From: Metellina segmentata
Taxonomy: Eukaryota > Arthropoda > Arachnida > Araneae > Tetragnathidae
DNA length: 64,000 nucleotides
Direction of reading: 5' to 3'
Assembly: GCA_947359465.1 (NCBI GenBank)
Contig: OX375874.1
Span: 101,497,441-101,561,440, forward strand
Below are positions 1-10,610 of this stretch, one piece after another; within the stretch, counting starts at the first letter, position 1; the number at the start of each line of letters is the position of its first letter. A program made the translations under genes and the position numbers. The notes under the pieces were generated by a model. It searched no databases. It was not told the origin of the DNA and saw nothing but the letters and a program-made list of their open reading frames with translations.

Positions 1-374
1 AGACTAAAAAACCCTTGTCGCATATTTATTCCAATCGAATTTATGTTGAAGACACGTACAACTATTTAGGTGTAGGTAATAATTAAGTTAACATGTTCCT
101 TACTTTTATAATTTGTCTAATTAAATATATATAATTACTTACAATGTTTCGTAAGTACGTATAAGCAACTTAACAGAAGTAGTGTAAATATTTAAAAAAT
201 GAGATATCATAAACTTAAAAATTTTCCTCGGTTCTTGTTCTTATAGTAACCGCTTGCATTTTTTAATTTGAATGTTTAGTTGTCAGGGTGACAAAGAGGT
301 ATAAGTATATTAGATGGAAATAAAATTACGTACATTTCATTTCTCTCTTCAACAAATTATATTAAAGTAAAAGT
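1..374. other. AT-rich DNA, no gene seen
   Basis: No open frame of note, RNA gene or clear repeat was seen. The stretch ends at the left target-site duplication of the SINE at 387. Confidence 0.5.
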
Positions 375-386
375 CCAACTCTTGGT

Positions 387-529
387 TCGTCATCTGACCG
401 TCATTCAAAATTACGCGGTGTTGTCATCGGATCTTTCCCTTAAGGGATTTGATATTGGACCGTCGTCAATAACCGGTTGTGCTGCTCTAATACGACGTTA
501 ATTAAAATTATTATTACCAATTACCATTA
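387..529 (+). mobile_element. SINE family A, 5'-truncated copy with target duplication
   Basis: This is the 3' part of a repeat that recurs at least ten times in the window. Shared landmarks are CGTCATCTGACCGT, TTCAAAATTACG, CCCTTAAGGGA, a GGACCGTCGTCAATA block and TACGACGTTAATTAAAAT followed by an ATTACC-type tail. Fuller copies elsewhere carry a tRNA-like head, so the family is a tRNA-derived SINE. The head and the first half of the body are missing here. The flanks CCAACTCTTGGT (375-386) and CCAACTGTTGGT (530-541) match at 11 of 12 positions and read as the target-site duplication of a 5'-truncated, LINE-mobilised insertion. Confidence 0.75.
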
Positions 530-541
530 CCAACTGTTGGT

Positions 542-1429
542 CCCCCACTAAAGTTATAAAATCATATTAAAAATCTAGTATAAGTAATGGGCTGCCTTAC
601 TAAATCTAAAAGAACTTGTTTTATTTTTATTTCATATAAATATTCATTGCTTTTTCGAATAAATAAAACATCTTACGCGAAAGTACATTCAAAAATGCAA
701 ACTTCACAGCATAATGAAATAGTAATTTTAATTCATCAAGATTATGGATTTTAGCCAAACCCTTAAAAACTGATTTTCTGTAAGTAATTTAATCAAAACT
801 TAAAATGTCAGACATGTTTTCCAAGAAAAAGGCTTTAGTATGAATAACCAATATTTTTTAAATCTGAAATCTAAATGGCAAGAAAGGAATTATATCCTTT
901 AAAATTCTCGTCAACCGCATTTTGATTCTTTCTAAGCTCAATTATTTCAATCTGCAAACGGCTGCAATCAATTGCAGCATACTTTCTCTTGAAATAGTTA
1001 AATATATGTAAGCTTGTCTCCGTCCTACAAAGGTGTTTTATTTCGAAGCAAGTTGAATACCGGTTTTCAAAGAGTGCTAAATCATGTTTCATTTACGCAT
1101 AAACACCAAGCAATTCATACAGCTGCGTTGAAGGCTATGCGACGCCTGTTTTAAAGATACATCTATGCTAAGAGTGCTAAGTTCTGAACATGTGGTTGTG
1201 ACATCGCTTTTACAACATGTGTATTTCATATGAACTGTTCGACAAAAGAGGAACAATAAGAGCTGAATAATAGCTTTATTTTCACATGCGCTGTATGCTA
1301 GTCCTGGAGTGAAATATTTACACAAAGCATATTCTGGCGTTTCCTTCATTCATTAATGTGGATGACTCTCATGATGAGACTACAAGACTAAATGTGAAGT
1401 ACAACATTTGAGGATATGAACTGTTAGTT
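542..1429. other. AT-rich DNA, no gene seen
   Basis: Short minus-strand open frames of 73 and 86 codons (871-1092, 1089-1349) have no recognisable domain. I treat them as chance. No RNA gene or transposon end was seen. Confidence 0.4.
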
Positions 1430-2220
1430 TTTACTCGTCTCCAGTGTTGTTGAATAAATAAAAACTTTCTGATGATGTGTAGCATGAAGGAAACCAAAGC
1501 AAGACTTTTCTTTCCTAATGAGATGTTGTTTCAGGACTCAATCAACTTTGTGACTTGGTGTGCTTTAGATTACTATTTTTTTTTGACCCAGCGTATTTAA
1601 ATTATAACCTCTACGATAACATGAAACACAATTTACTCCCGTTTCTCTTAATTTAAGTTCTACCTTTTTCCTACAACTATTACAGCCATCCCATGTTCTT
1701 GAATAAAATGTAAATCCTTTAAAGGTTTGTAGTATGAAGTAAATAAGACTTCATCCTGAAAATATGTCATTTTAAAAACTGAAAAAAACTTTTTAGCTAT
1801 CAGTGTTCTTAAGTTTACTATTGTTTGAACCCAGCTCTGTGACAAAAATAAAGCACAGTTTCAATCCTGTTTCTTTCAACTCAAGTTTTCACTTATTCCT
1901 ACAAATCTTAATCCACCTGTTCTTGAATATAATGAAAATTTTGTGAAGGTGCGCTGCATGAAACAACCCAATATTCAAGACAGTTCGTCCTGAGATGCAT
2001 TTTAGAAGGACTCAATCAACTTTATGACTATCAGTGAGCTTTTGTTTATTGTGCTTTGGACGCAATATAATTTTATTTCCATCTCTGCAATATCAAGAAA
2101 AACATTTACTTTTTTTCTGTTTCTCTCGGCTTAATTTCTAACTTCTCCCTGCAAATCTCATTTCAACCTTTTGTAGCTACAAAATAGCACGAAATACGTT
2201 TTGTGGGCAGTCTAAAATAC
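1430..2220. repeat. Diverged tandem repeat, about 230-250 bp units
   Basis: Landmarks recur in the same order. A TTTCTCT...CTTAA...TTCCTACAA block occurs near 1641, 1867 and 2117. GTTCTTGAATA(A/T)AATG occurs near 1698 and 1921, with a weaker copy near 1448. A (T)GCATGAA block follows. ACTCAATCAACTTTATGAC occurs near 2017 and a near match near 1538. Spacing is about 226 and 250 bp. The units are strongly diverged, so the array is old. Part of it lies inside the segment that was later copied to 8138-8870. Confidence 0.6.
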
Positions 2221-2530
2221 AAGAACTGTCGTCTATTTAATGTGAACACTGCTGAGCATCAGCCACTGTAATTTTGTACGTGGAAAATGCGACTGTGTAT
2301 TTTGGCTGTATGTTGAAGACTTCTACTGATCTTTCCCAAGGACATTGCCAATACGTTTTACTTCAAAACTTAATTAATGCAATGGATGTTGGCTTAGTGC
2401 CAAAAACGATGCACAAACAATCACGTGTCCAGTCACGATTCAATGTGTGCGAAACCTTCAATGAACAGTTAGAGTTTCTGTATTGGACAGAAATATCTTT
2501 GTAAAACTCTTCTTGTGTATTCGTACTTTT
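1796..2530 (+). repeat. Segmental duplication, copy A (partner 8138-8870)
   Basis: From GCTATCAGTGTTCTTAAG to TCGTACTTTTT this sequence matches 8138-8870 in the same orientation, with scattered substitutions and a few small indels. The copies lie 6.34 kb apart. The left boundary falls inside the diverged tandem array, and to the right the copies diverge abruptly. No transposon termini were seen at either edge, so this looks like a local duplication rather than two insertions. Confidence 0.85.
2274..2504 (+). other. Short 76-codon open frame, paired with 8614-8844; probably non-coding
   Basis: The frame is kept in both copies of the segmental duplication and differs at 4 of 76 residues. I count five nucleotide differences over the frame, four of which change the residue. 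That gives no sign of purifying selection. There is no signal peptide, membrane segment or known motif. It is recorded because the frame survives in both copies, but I think it is retained by recent common origin rather than by function. Confidence 0.25.
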
Positions 2531-2981
2531 TATTTTATCGTCATTCATATTGGACTTATTTAATTCAATGTGGGTGGCAATGAATGTGTAATTAAACGTG
2601 CTTCTACGGCGGAAAACCTCCCGCTTAACATTTAATCGTGCCAAATTATGTTTCAATTAAAATACTATGAAGAAATATGTGTTGTAAATATACATTGTCT
2701 ATTTATAATTTGCATGTTTGTCGCTGCATGTCATGTATTTCCAAGCGATGTAAATCTATTCATATAATGTGCTACTTAATACAAAAAGTTTTTCTTTTTC
2801 TATTTAATAAAGTTTACGAACATCACGTGTTGGTTTTTATTTGGTGTGTTTAAAAGGTAAAAAAGATTTTGAAAATTTTAGAATAATCATCACATAATCA
2901 TTTAGAATAATACTAAATAAATTAACTACTAACACTATTGTTCTTCCGATTCCTCTATAGTGGACTGTTTTTTAATTAACA
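2531..2981. other. AT-rich DNA, no gene seen
   Basis: No ORF, RNA or repeat could be supported here apart from the overlapping shadow frames of the duplicated segment. Confidence 0.4.
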
Positions 2982-2986
2982 CAATA

Positions 2987-3214
2987 TGTTGTAACAAAAC
3001 ACTATTTATTGACAAAAAACTTAACAAGGTAGTGGATGGACCACTCTCATTAAGGCTAAGGAAGCCTGGTTCTCGTTAGGGCTAAGGAAGCCTCGTTTTC
3101 ATCAGGTCTTGGAGAGCACCTCCCTTCTCCGTGTCTGAAGCCTGAAGGTCACCCACGCGCTCACACAGTGTCCTCTACAGCATGTGGGATACAACACTCC
3201 CCGCGCTCACACAG
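2987..3214 (-). mobile_element. Solo LTR of a retrotransposon
   Basis: On the minus strand the sequence begins CTGTGTGAGCGCGGGGAG and ends TTTTGTTACAACA. A polyadenylation signal AATAAA sits about 20 bases before that end. CAATA occurs immediately on both sides (2982-2986 and 3215-3219), fitting a 5-bp target duplication. The unit is GC-richer than its surroundings. It contains an internal duplicated GGCTAAGGAAGCC motif and the inverted heptamers TGTTGTA/TACAACA. No primer-binding site, polypurine tract or coding region lies next to it, so it is a solo LTR. The left edge on the minus strand (CTG rather than TG) is uncertain by a base. Gypsy-type is plausible but not shown. Confidence 0.65.
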
Positions 3215-3219
3215 CAATA

Positions 3220-3794
3220 GAAACAATAAAAGCCCTTTTATAATATATTTAAGAGACAACTAAAAAAAACTCAACTAAATTAATTACCAGCATTTAATTG
3301 CTACGCTCAAGCAATAGGAAAGCTAAAACTCGACGTTTGAAAAAAACTTTCAAAGCCTTTAAGACCCACAGTTTCAGAGAATCACTGATAGTCATACAAT
3401 GACTGCAATGTGTATCTACTACATAGTTGCATACAGAAAGCGAAATATAGACCAGTCTGTACTTAGTTTCCTGAAACCGTTCAACAAATAACCTTCATGA
3501 TCTAACGATCTGCAAGTGATATTAACTATTTTCCGCTATCACAATTGAATTGTTCAGAAGCCGATCAATGTTTATAAGACGCCTTAAGCCATACCCAGAG
3601 CTTCCAATATGTCTAGACAGTTTGTCTAGCGTCTGACCATATGTTATCGAACCGAATAAATTATGTCAGATTCAGGAGGGACATCTGTCTTGATCAATAA
3701 CTCACACTCGATAAAAAAAAAGGGGGGAAACAGTCGAACTGACCATTTTAATCGATAAATACATATACTAGTCAAGCGAACACTTGAAATATAA
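3220..3794. other. AT-rich DNA, no gene seen
   Basis: Nothing supportable was seen. The stretch lies between the solo LTR and the TIR element at 3800. Confidence 0.4.
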
Positions 3795-3799
3795 TAGTA

Positions 3800-4593
3800 C
3801 AGGGTGGCAACAAAATCCTTGAAAAAAAGTTCCCTGATATTTCCATGATTTCCCTGATAGTCTCACAAAAATTTCCCTGATTTTCCAATTCCCTTAAGAA
3901 ATGTTGTGATCCGTGATTGGTATCGATATACAGTATCCACACAACACTATTTTAAATATTTAGGGTCAGAGGTTGTAAAAGGATAATTCTCCACAAATAT
4001 TTTGTATTTTTTCTCTACTGATATTTTAATTGTTATTGTAAGGGTTGGAAACCTTAATGGAACTCTAAAATTGCAATTGAAAAAACTGGAAAAAAAATGC
4101 AAAATACTATGATTGTGAACTTTTTACACCTGACCCTACATTGTCACACTATTCATCGAAAACAAATGCAAACAAACAAAAATGTAAATGTAAACAAAAA
4201 TAATTAATTTAATACACAAAAAACATCATTTGTTACACAAATTTCAAATTGTATCCCACAAGTTGTATCGCTAGCCTCACGGCGACCAAGATGCTGCAGC
4301 CGCGAAAAAAATGGCGGCGGCGGTTTTCGCGGTGTTAAAAAATCACGACGTTAAGGTTCTTTATTCGAATTACAATTTAGGCGAATACAATTTATTCCAT
4401 TCTCAAAAGTACTCGTAATCGCACATCTCTAAATAGGACAAACAACAATGGTAGCAGTTTAAATTGTCAAAAATTCCCTGATTTTTTGTAAAATTTGGAA
4501 ATTTTCCCTGAGATTTCCCTGATTTTTCCATAAATAAAAAATTCCCTGAGAATTCCCTGATTTCCCGGTTTTCCAGGTTCTGTTACCACCCTG
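3800..4593. mobile_element. Non-autonomous TIR element, hAT-like, 794 bp
   Basis: The ends are inverted: CAGGGTGGCAACA on the left and TGTTACCACCCTG on the right, with one mismatch in 13. TAGTA flanks both ends exactly (3795-3799 and 4594-4598). The subterminal regions carry the octamer TTCCCTGA eight times: three copies near the left end and five near the right, all in the same orientation rather than inverted. A GC-rich block with GGCGGCGGCGG lies near 4310. No transposase frame remains. The CAGGG terminus suggests a hAT-related element, but the 5-bp duplication is shorter than the usual 8 bp, so the superfamily is tentative. Confidence 0.75.
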
Positions 4594-4723
4594 TAGTAAA
4601 TATAATACATCAGAATTGTTTTAAACTTTTAAAATGTATCATAAATCACTTTTTTTAATAATCTTAACCAAGTGTTGTACAGAGACATCACGTCCAAGAT
4701 CTAGTCAATTTTCTAAGGACATG

Positions 4724-4912
4724 TCTCACGTTGGGTTGGCGTGGAAGTTTGGAGAGTGGGGTGCCAGCTCAGGTGTTGCTTCGTCATCTGACCGTGGTTC
4801 AAAATTACGAGGTGTTGTCCTCGAATCTTTCCCTTAAGGGACTGATTCCGGACCGTCGTCAATAGCCCGTTGTGTTGCTCTAGTACGACGTTAACTAAAA
4901 TTACCATTACCA
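4724..4912 (+). mobile_element. SINE family A, 5'-truncated, perfect 12-bp target duplication
   Basis: The body runs from CTCACGTTGG through the conserved CGTCATCTGACCGTGG block to an ATTACCATTACC tail. TCTAAGGACATG is found directly on both sides (4712-4723 and 4913-4924). This is the cleanest insertion in the window and fixes the 3' tail of the family as an ATTACC-type repeat. The tRNA-like head is missing, as expected for incomplete reverse transcription. Confidence 0.85.
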
Positions 4913-4924
4913 TCTAAGGACATG

Positions 4925-6349
4925 CCTGTCTTTTAAATTGAGTTTGGTTTGTCACACACAAAGAAAAAAAAAACTAATATTACTCAAAACAGGGAATGAA
5001 AGTACAATAAGGAAACCAAATTGTTCTTGCCTAGAACTAGCGACAGTTTAGGACAGGTTTCTGCAAAAAAAGGCCGACCACTACAGGGCAGATTTCGACT
5101 CTAGTCTGGTTTCGAAGATTCGAGGCAGATTTGAAGGATAACCAACAAGAGGGTTAAATGAATAGAGTTTACACATAACTAGAAAAGGTTTTATTGGCTT
5201 TTAAAGGAGTGAGGGATTGAACTCTTTTGTCTCAGCAATTTAAACCCCTCCTAGAAAACAGAATATCTAATGATCATTATCGATGTACCAATGTATAAAT
5301 TGTATCCATAGTTTTAACAATTTCTAGGATGTAGGCGTCTCCCCACTACTGAAACAGTTAAGTATCTACAAATTAAATTTAAATATTATTGTATATATTT
5401 GGTGTACTTCTGTTTTAAATACCGCCAAATCCCTCGCTGGCTGCAGCCTAGCAGTGAAATTGGAAAGGACAGAGGGTCACATTTCCAACTGTGAACTGCA
5501 TTCATTTGGAGTAATATTCTATACCTATACACACCAGGGTTGCCACAAGAAACTTACAGTCCATTGATTTTTACTACAACTTTTCAGTCTTGGTAACTGG
5601 CAACTTTTCATAGCAAGGACGTCTCCAAAGTATTACTTTAGGAATTTTTAGAAATATGAATTAGCAACTTTTCTTATCAATCGCTTCTGCGTCATTATTT
5701 GCATATGCTAGGTCCCATTGGTTCCATTGACCAAACTGGTTTATTTTAAAAGGTTTGAACAATTCTGACAGAATTAGAATCTTTATAATACAAATTATTT
5801 GAAGTGGATGCAAGAATTATTCAACATAATATATTATTGCATTTACACGTATTAAAAGTTAAGGTGGAACTGCTATTGTTACTTATGTAATTTAAAGAAA
5901 TTCCGATTTCGTGCTAGGAAAAACTATCCACACTATTGAAATTTTCATGTTTATGCTTTAGATTATTTTCGTAATAACTTTCATATTCAATCAGCTCATA
6001 TTGCAGTATTTTAACTGATTCTTTTAAATATGGGCAACTAAATAAAACTAGCATTGGAGGTGCCTATTTTTGAAAGACTGTAAGAAATTATGATGCTGCA
6101 GCTATTTTCCAAGTGTTGTACTTGTGGCCAGTTTGTTTTAATTTTTAAATTCTTGTAAAAGCATTTATCTTTCACCGATGTATCAGATTAATAACAAATG
6201 CTGCTTTCTTTGAATCAAGTATTTGCAAAAACATTTTATCCACAATTTCGTAAAAGTGGTAAAATTAAAAATCTGATAATTAAATGTATATTAAAATAAA
6301 ACTTTCTGAGATTTAAACAATTTTCTATCGTTACTTAATTTTTAACACA
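4925..6349. other. AT-rich DNA, no gene seen
   Basis: The stretch includes a CAGGGTTGCCAC motif near 5537 that resembles a hAT end, but no convincing partner was found. No coding or RNA signal was seen. Confidence 0.4.
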
Positions 6350-7130
6350 TATTCTTAATTCTTTACTTTTAATTCTCAATCCGTTTTTTACTTATAATTC
6401 TTAATCCTTTTTTACTTTTATATCTTAATACTTTATTTACTTTTAATTCTTAATACTTTCTTTACTTTTAATTCTTAATCCTTTTTTTACTTTTAATTCT
6501 TAATACTTTATTTACTTTTAATTCTTAATACTTTCTTTACTTTTAATTATTTCTCCTTTCTTTACTTTTAATTCTTAATACTTTCTTTACTTTTAATTAT
6601 TTCTCCTTTCTTTACTTTTAATTCTTAATACTTTCTTTACTTTTAGTTCATATTACTTTCTTTACTTTCAATTCTTAAAACTTTCTTTACTTTTGATTCT
6701 TAATACTTTCTTTACTTTTAATTCTTGATACTTTCTTTACTTTTAATTATTAATACTTCCTTTACATTTAACTTTTTATTATTAATCCTTTCTTTACTTT
6801 TAATACTTAAAACTTTCGTTACTTTTAATTCTTAATACTTTCTTTACTTTTAAAACTTATTTCTTTCTTACTTTTAATTCTTAATTCTTTTTTTGCTTTT
6901 AATTGTTAGTTCCTTCTTTACTTTTAATTCTTAATCCTTTCTTTGCTTTTAATTATTAATCCTTTTTTTGCTTTTAATTATTACTTCTTTATTTTTCATT
7001 CTTACTTCTTTATTTTTAATTATTACTTCTTTATTTTTAATCATTACCTCTTTATTTTTAATTCTTACTTCTTTATTTTTAATTCTTACTTCTAAACTTT
7101 TAATCCTTAAATATTTCGTTTTAATTCCTT
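6350..7130. repeat. T-rich minisatellite, about 25-bp unit
   Basis: The unit reads as CTTTACTTTTAATTCTTAAT plus five bases (period 25) and is repeated about thirty times. Units vary most at the left and right margins. One variant dimer (ATTATTTCTCC in the second half) occurs twice around 6545-6610, suggesting local amplification. Towards 6980-7080 the unit shortens to a TTACTTCTTTATTTTTAA-type form. One strand is almost pure pyrimidine plus A. Confidence 0.9.
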
Positions 7131-8137
7131 TTTCTTGACTACTATATAAAAATATACTTAATTTCTACTTCCATTCTCGAAATATGAAAAAAGGAAGCAG
7201 TGTTTGTATGAAATGAATTAGAGACGGAGAAGCAGTTATCCTGAGTTTGATGTCCATTAAGCAAATTATTTTTAACTCAACACGAATACTTTTATCGGTG
7301 AATTACTTAATTTTTCCAGACATATTTTATTGTTACACATTGCTTTGCATATACCAACTGCCCACATTTCATATCTCTGTTCATTTCTATTTTCGAAATT
7401 TCTGTGACTTGGAGACATAGCCATTAAACAATAACTTTTGATTTTACATTTGTAATAAAATATTTTAGTGTACCTTATTCCAATACACATGAAATATATA
7501 GAAAAAAATAACATTTTAAAAAACTTAATTTTGTTTAAAACATTTCAATATTTAAAAATTCTTACTCATTTTAGAAATTTTAAGTTTTATTAACTCTTTA
7601 TTTTCATGGCAGTGTTTAGCACAATTTTGTGAGAGGATTTTCATGTTGCGTGTACTCTTGTTTGTTTTTTTACATGATAACTTAAATTTAAAAAAACAGT
7701 ACAAAACAATCACAATTAATTTTTTGTCAATTTCCAAGAAATCAGCTAAATCCTTATTAAATTTACAAAGTTGTCAAATAAGTCATAATAAACAACCACA
7801 AAATATTTTAAATCACTAGATCCTTTACAAAAAGTCCTTATTATGTAAAATACATTTCAATTATAAAAAACAGAAATATGAGAAAAGGGACATTATGTTC
7901 TAAAATTTAGTCACTTTGGCACCTGGCATTTGATGGAAAAACTTAAATAACTCTCAAAATAATTTAATAAAATATGTATGTCACATATTCTCTAAAGCCG
8001 TACTTTATTGTAAGGCAACAAAAACATATGGCGTTATTTGTCTTTTGGAGTGTACTTTACCCCCTAAGATGGTCAAACATTGCCAACCACACTGAAGTGG
8101 AAACTGTATTAATAAAATATTTCAAAATAAATGTTGG
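7131..8137. other. AT-rich DNA, no gene seen
   Basis: Open frames of 61 to 104 codons (7272-7514, 7552-7737, 7974-8288) lack known motifs. The last one runs into the duplicated segment. I regard them as chance frames. Confidence 0.4.
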
Positions 8138-8870
8138 GCTATCAGTGTTCTTAAGTTTACTATTGTTTGAACCCAGCTCTGTGACAAAAATAAAGCACAG
8201 TTTCAATCCTGTTTCTTTCAACTTAAGTTTTCACTTATTCCTACAAATCTTAATCTTCGTGTTCTTGAATATAATGAAAATTCTGTGAAGGTGTGCTGCA
8301 TGAAACAACCCAATATTTAAGACAGTTCGTACTGAGACGTCATTTTAAAAGGAATCAATCAACTTGATGACTATCAGTGAGCTTTTGTTTACTGTGCTTT
8401 GCACCCAATATAATTTTATTCCAAGCTCTGCAATATCATGAAACACTACTTTTTTTCTGTTTCTCTCGGCTTAATTTCTAACTTCTACCTGCAAATCACA
8501 TTTCAATCTTTTGTAGCTACGAAATAGCACCGAATACGTTTTGTGGGCAGTCTAAAATGCAAGAACTGTTGTCTATTTAATGTGAACACTGTTGAGCATC
8601 AGCCACTGTAATTTTGTACATGGAAAATGCGACTGTGTATTTTGGCTGTATGTTGAAGACTTCTACTGATATTTCCCAAGGACATTGCCAATACGTTTTA
8701 CTTCAAAACTTAATTAATGCAATGGATGTTGGCTTAGTGCCAAAAAAGATGCACAAACAATCACGTGTCCAGTCACGATTCAATGTTTGCGAAAACTTCA
8801 ATGAACAGTTAGAGTTTCTGTATTGGACAGAAATATCTTTGTAAAACTCTTCCTCTGTATTCGTACTTTT
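8138..8870 (+). repeat. Segmental duplication, copy B (partner 1796-2530)
   Basis: This matches copy A along its whole length, including the 76-codon frame at 8614-8844. Only the most recent part of the older tandem array is present here, so copy A with its longer flank is probably the source and this the derived copy. That direction is inference. Confidence 0.85.
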
Positions 8871-10338
8871 TCGTGATTGCATTAAAGATGATTACATATC
8901 TAAATTTCTGTCAAATAGGTTCATTCGAATGACAATAAATTAATGTCGAATGTTGCAACGAAATGTTTCACAATTTTCTTCCAGAGTACTATTAAACTCC
9001 ACGAAATTAATAAAATACTTGCTTCAGAACTCTAAACTTTTTCACCAAATTTGCAAATAACTGCACTTAAAGGTGCTCTAATAAAAAAATAACAGTTGAC
9101 AACCCTGGAAATTCCTTAAGTTATGGGATTACAATTTAAAGAATGTACTCTTACTTTTTTCAGTTCCAGATTAGTCTTATCCACCCATTAAAGATTTAAT
9201 TTAAAAGTGTCTAAAATTTCCGGAATGTATTCAATGATACTTAAAATGGATTTAACTGTGATGGGAACACGTAAAAGCACCTAAAGATGCATATGGTTTA
9301 TTGCACCAAATTATCTCACTAATACTACTAATTGTGAATAATGGAAAGGATTAGTGTCACGATAAAAATGTTCCATCCCATCTATAATGAATGTCCCAAG
9401 TAAGCTATATCATTTGAGTTATAAAGATCAGTTGCGATTTGATTAATTCGAAAGGTATTGAATGCTTTTGTAACAGCCATTCCCTTTATAATAATATTTC
9501 AAGTGAATTAATTGCTTCTGGATTAAATACTTATATTCATTGCACATCATAAAGTTAGATATTAGACTTTCAGAAAATAAATGTGGCTTAAAAGATATTT
9601 CGCAGTTTCATAAACAATGTTACACTGTAGTAGATGCAGGTATGTCAAATCTTCTAAATGGATATAATGCTTATGTGGATATCGGGAAAGGTTTGTACTT
9701 AAAACTAATTAACTAATGCATTCAATTAGGTAATGCCCAACATAAGCGAAATATCATAAATATTCAGTAAATGCGTAAGTAGGAATCAACATAAAAATAG
9801 GATTTTAATAAAACGTCATGTTTGTACGAGTAATCAAATGAAACAGATAAAGTATAAAGTAAAAGTAAGATAAAGTAAAATACAACCTATATATTACACA
9901 CACATGTCATGAAAGTAATCAATTTTAATGTTCCAAGCTTCAACGGCGAAGCATCTTGTGTACTACATCACATTAAAGAAGTGTGTTTTGAATATACAGA
10001 ACATGCCACCATAGTGGCATATGCATTCAGAATGCTGTTTCAGACATTATTTTAAATCGTATAGACATTATATAATACCAGTGTATATCACATATACAAC
10101 ATACACATTAAAAGTCAATATCTTAAAGTTATCAAATCTTGATTAGTTTATTAATTTTTTAAAGCAACAATTTTGACACTTGAAACTTATTCAGGAGAAA
10201 TGTTCCCAAGTCACTCGATATTAACCTTCCAATGGGCTTCACGAGATATCTAAATCCATTAACATCTGACTAATTTTGCTAACAACCACATATCTTATAA
10301 TCAAGTTACTGCCAATCTTTTTTATTATAACGATATTA
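8871..10338. other. AT-rich DNA, no gene seen
   Basis: A diverged copy of the GAGATATCTCGTC-type repeat may lie at 10235-10290 (ACGAGATATCTAAATCC then CTGACTAATTTTGCTAA). Nothing else was supported. Confidence 0.4.
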
Positions 10339-10533
10339 GATCTGGTCTTGACTATGTCAATATAAAGATCTGGTCTTGACTATGTCAACATAATGATCTG
10401 GTCTTGACTATGTCAATATAAAGATCTGGTCTTGACTATGTCAATATAATGATCTTGTCTTGACTATGTCAATATAAAAATCTGGTCTTGACTATGTCAA
10501 TATAAAGATCTGGTCTTGACTATGTCAATATAA
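10339..10533. repeat. 28-bp tandem array, seven units
   Basis: Unit starts fall every 28 bases from 10339 to 10507 without phase change. Each contains GGTCTTGACTATGTCAATA with only one or two substitutions, so the array is young or homogenised. The last two positions of each unit vary (AA or AT). The flanks carry the related CTCGTCCATCAAGTTTTGGTC sequence, suggesting the unit was captured from that dispersed repeat. Confidence 0.95.
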
Positions 10534-10610
10534 GATTCATCTAAATGCGAGTGATCTCGTCCATCAAGTTTTGGTCTATTTTGCTTAAGACGAGAACCTT
10601 GTCTAGACAG
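10534..10610. repeat. Member of dispersed GAGATATCTCGTC / CAAGATCTGGTC family
   Basis: TGATCTCGTCCATCAAG, GGTCTATTTTGC and AAGACGAGAACC follow in order. The same order of diverged blocks recurs near 21565, 28490-28660, 41640-41840 and 59540-59700. Confidence 0.45.

Noticed and set aside
2274..8844. Conserved duplicated 76-codon gene
   Set aside because: The differences between the copies are mostly non-synonymous and the flanking non-coding DNA is equally similar, so the frame persists by recent duplication only.
5537..9112. CAGGGTTGCCAC at 5537 and GTTGACAACCCTG ending near 9112 as ends of a 3.6-kb hAT element
   Set aside because: Only about ten bases match, no target duplication is present (flanks differ), and the interval contains unrelated repeats and no transposase trace.
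10339..10533. CRISPR-like array
   Set aside because: The 28-bp units are directly contiguous with no unique spacers, and the sequence is eukaryotic.
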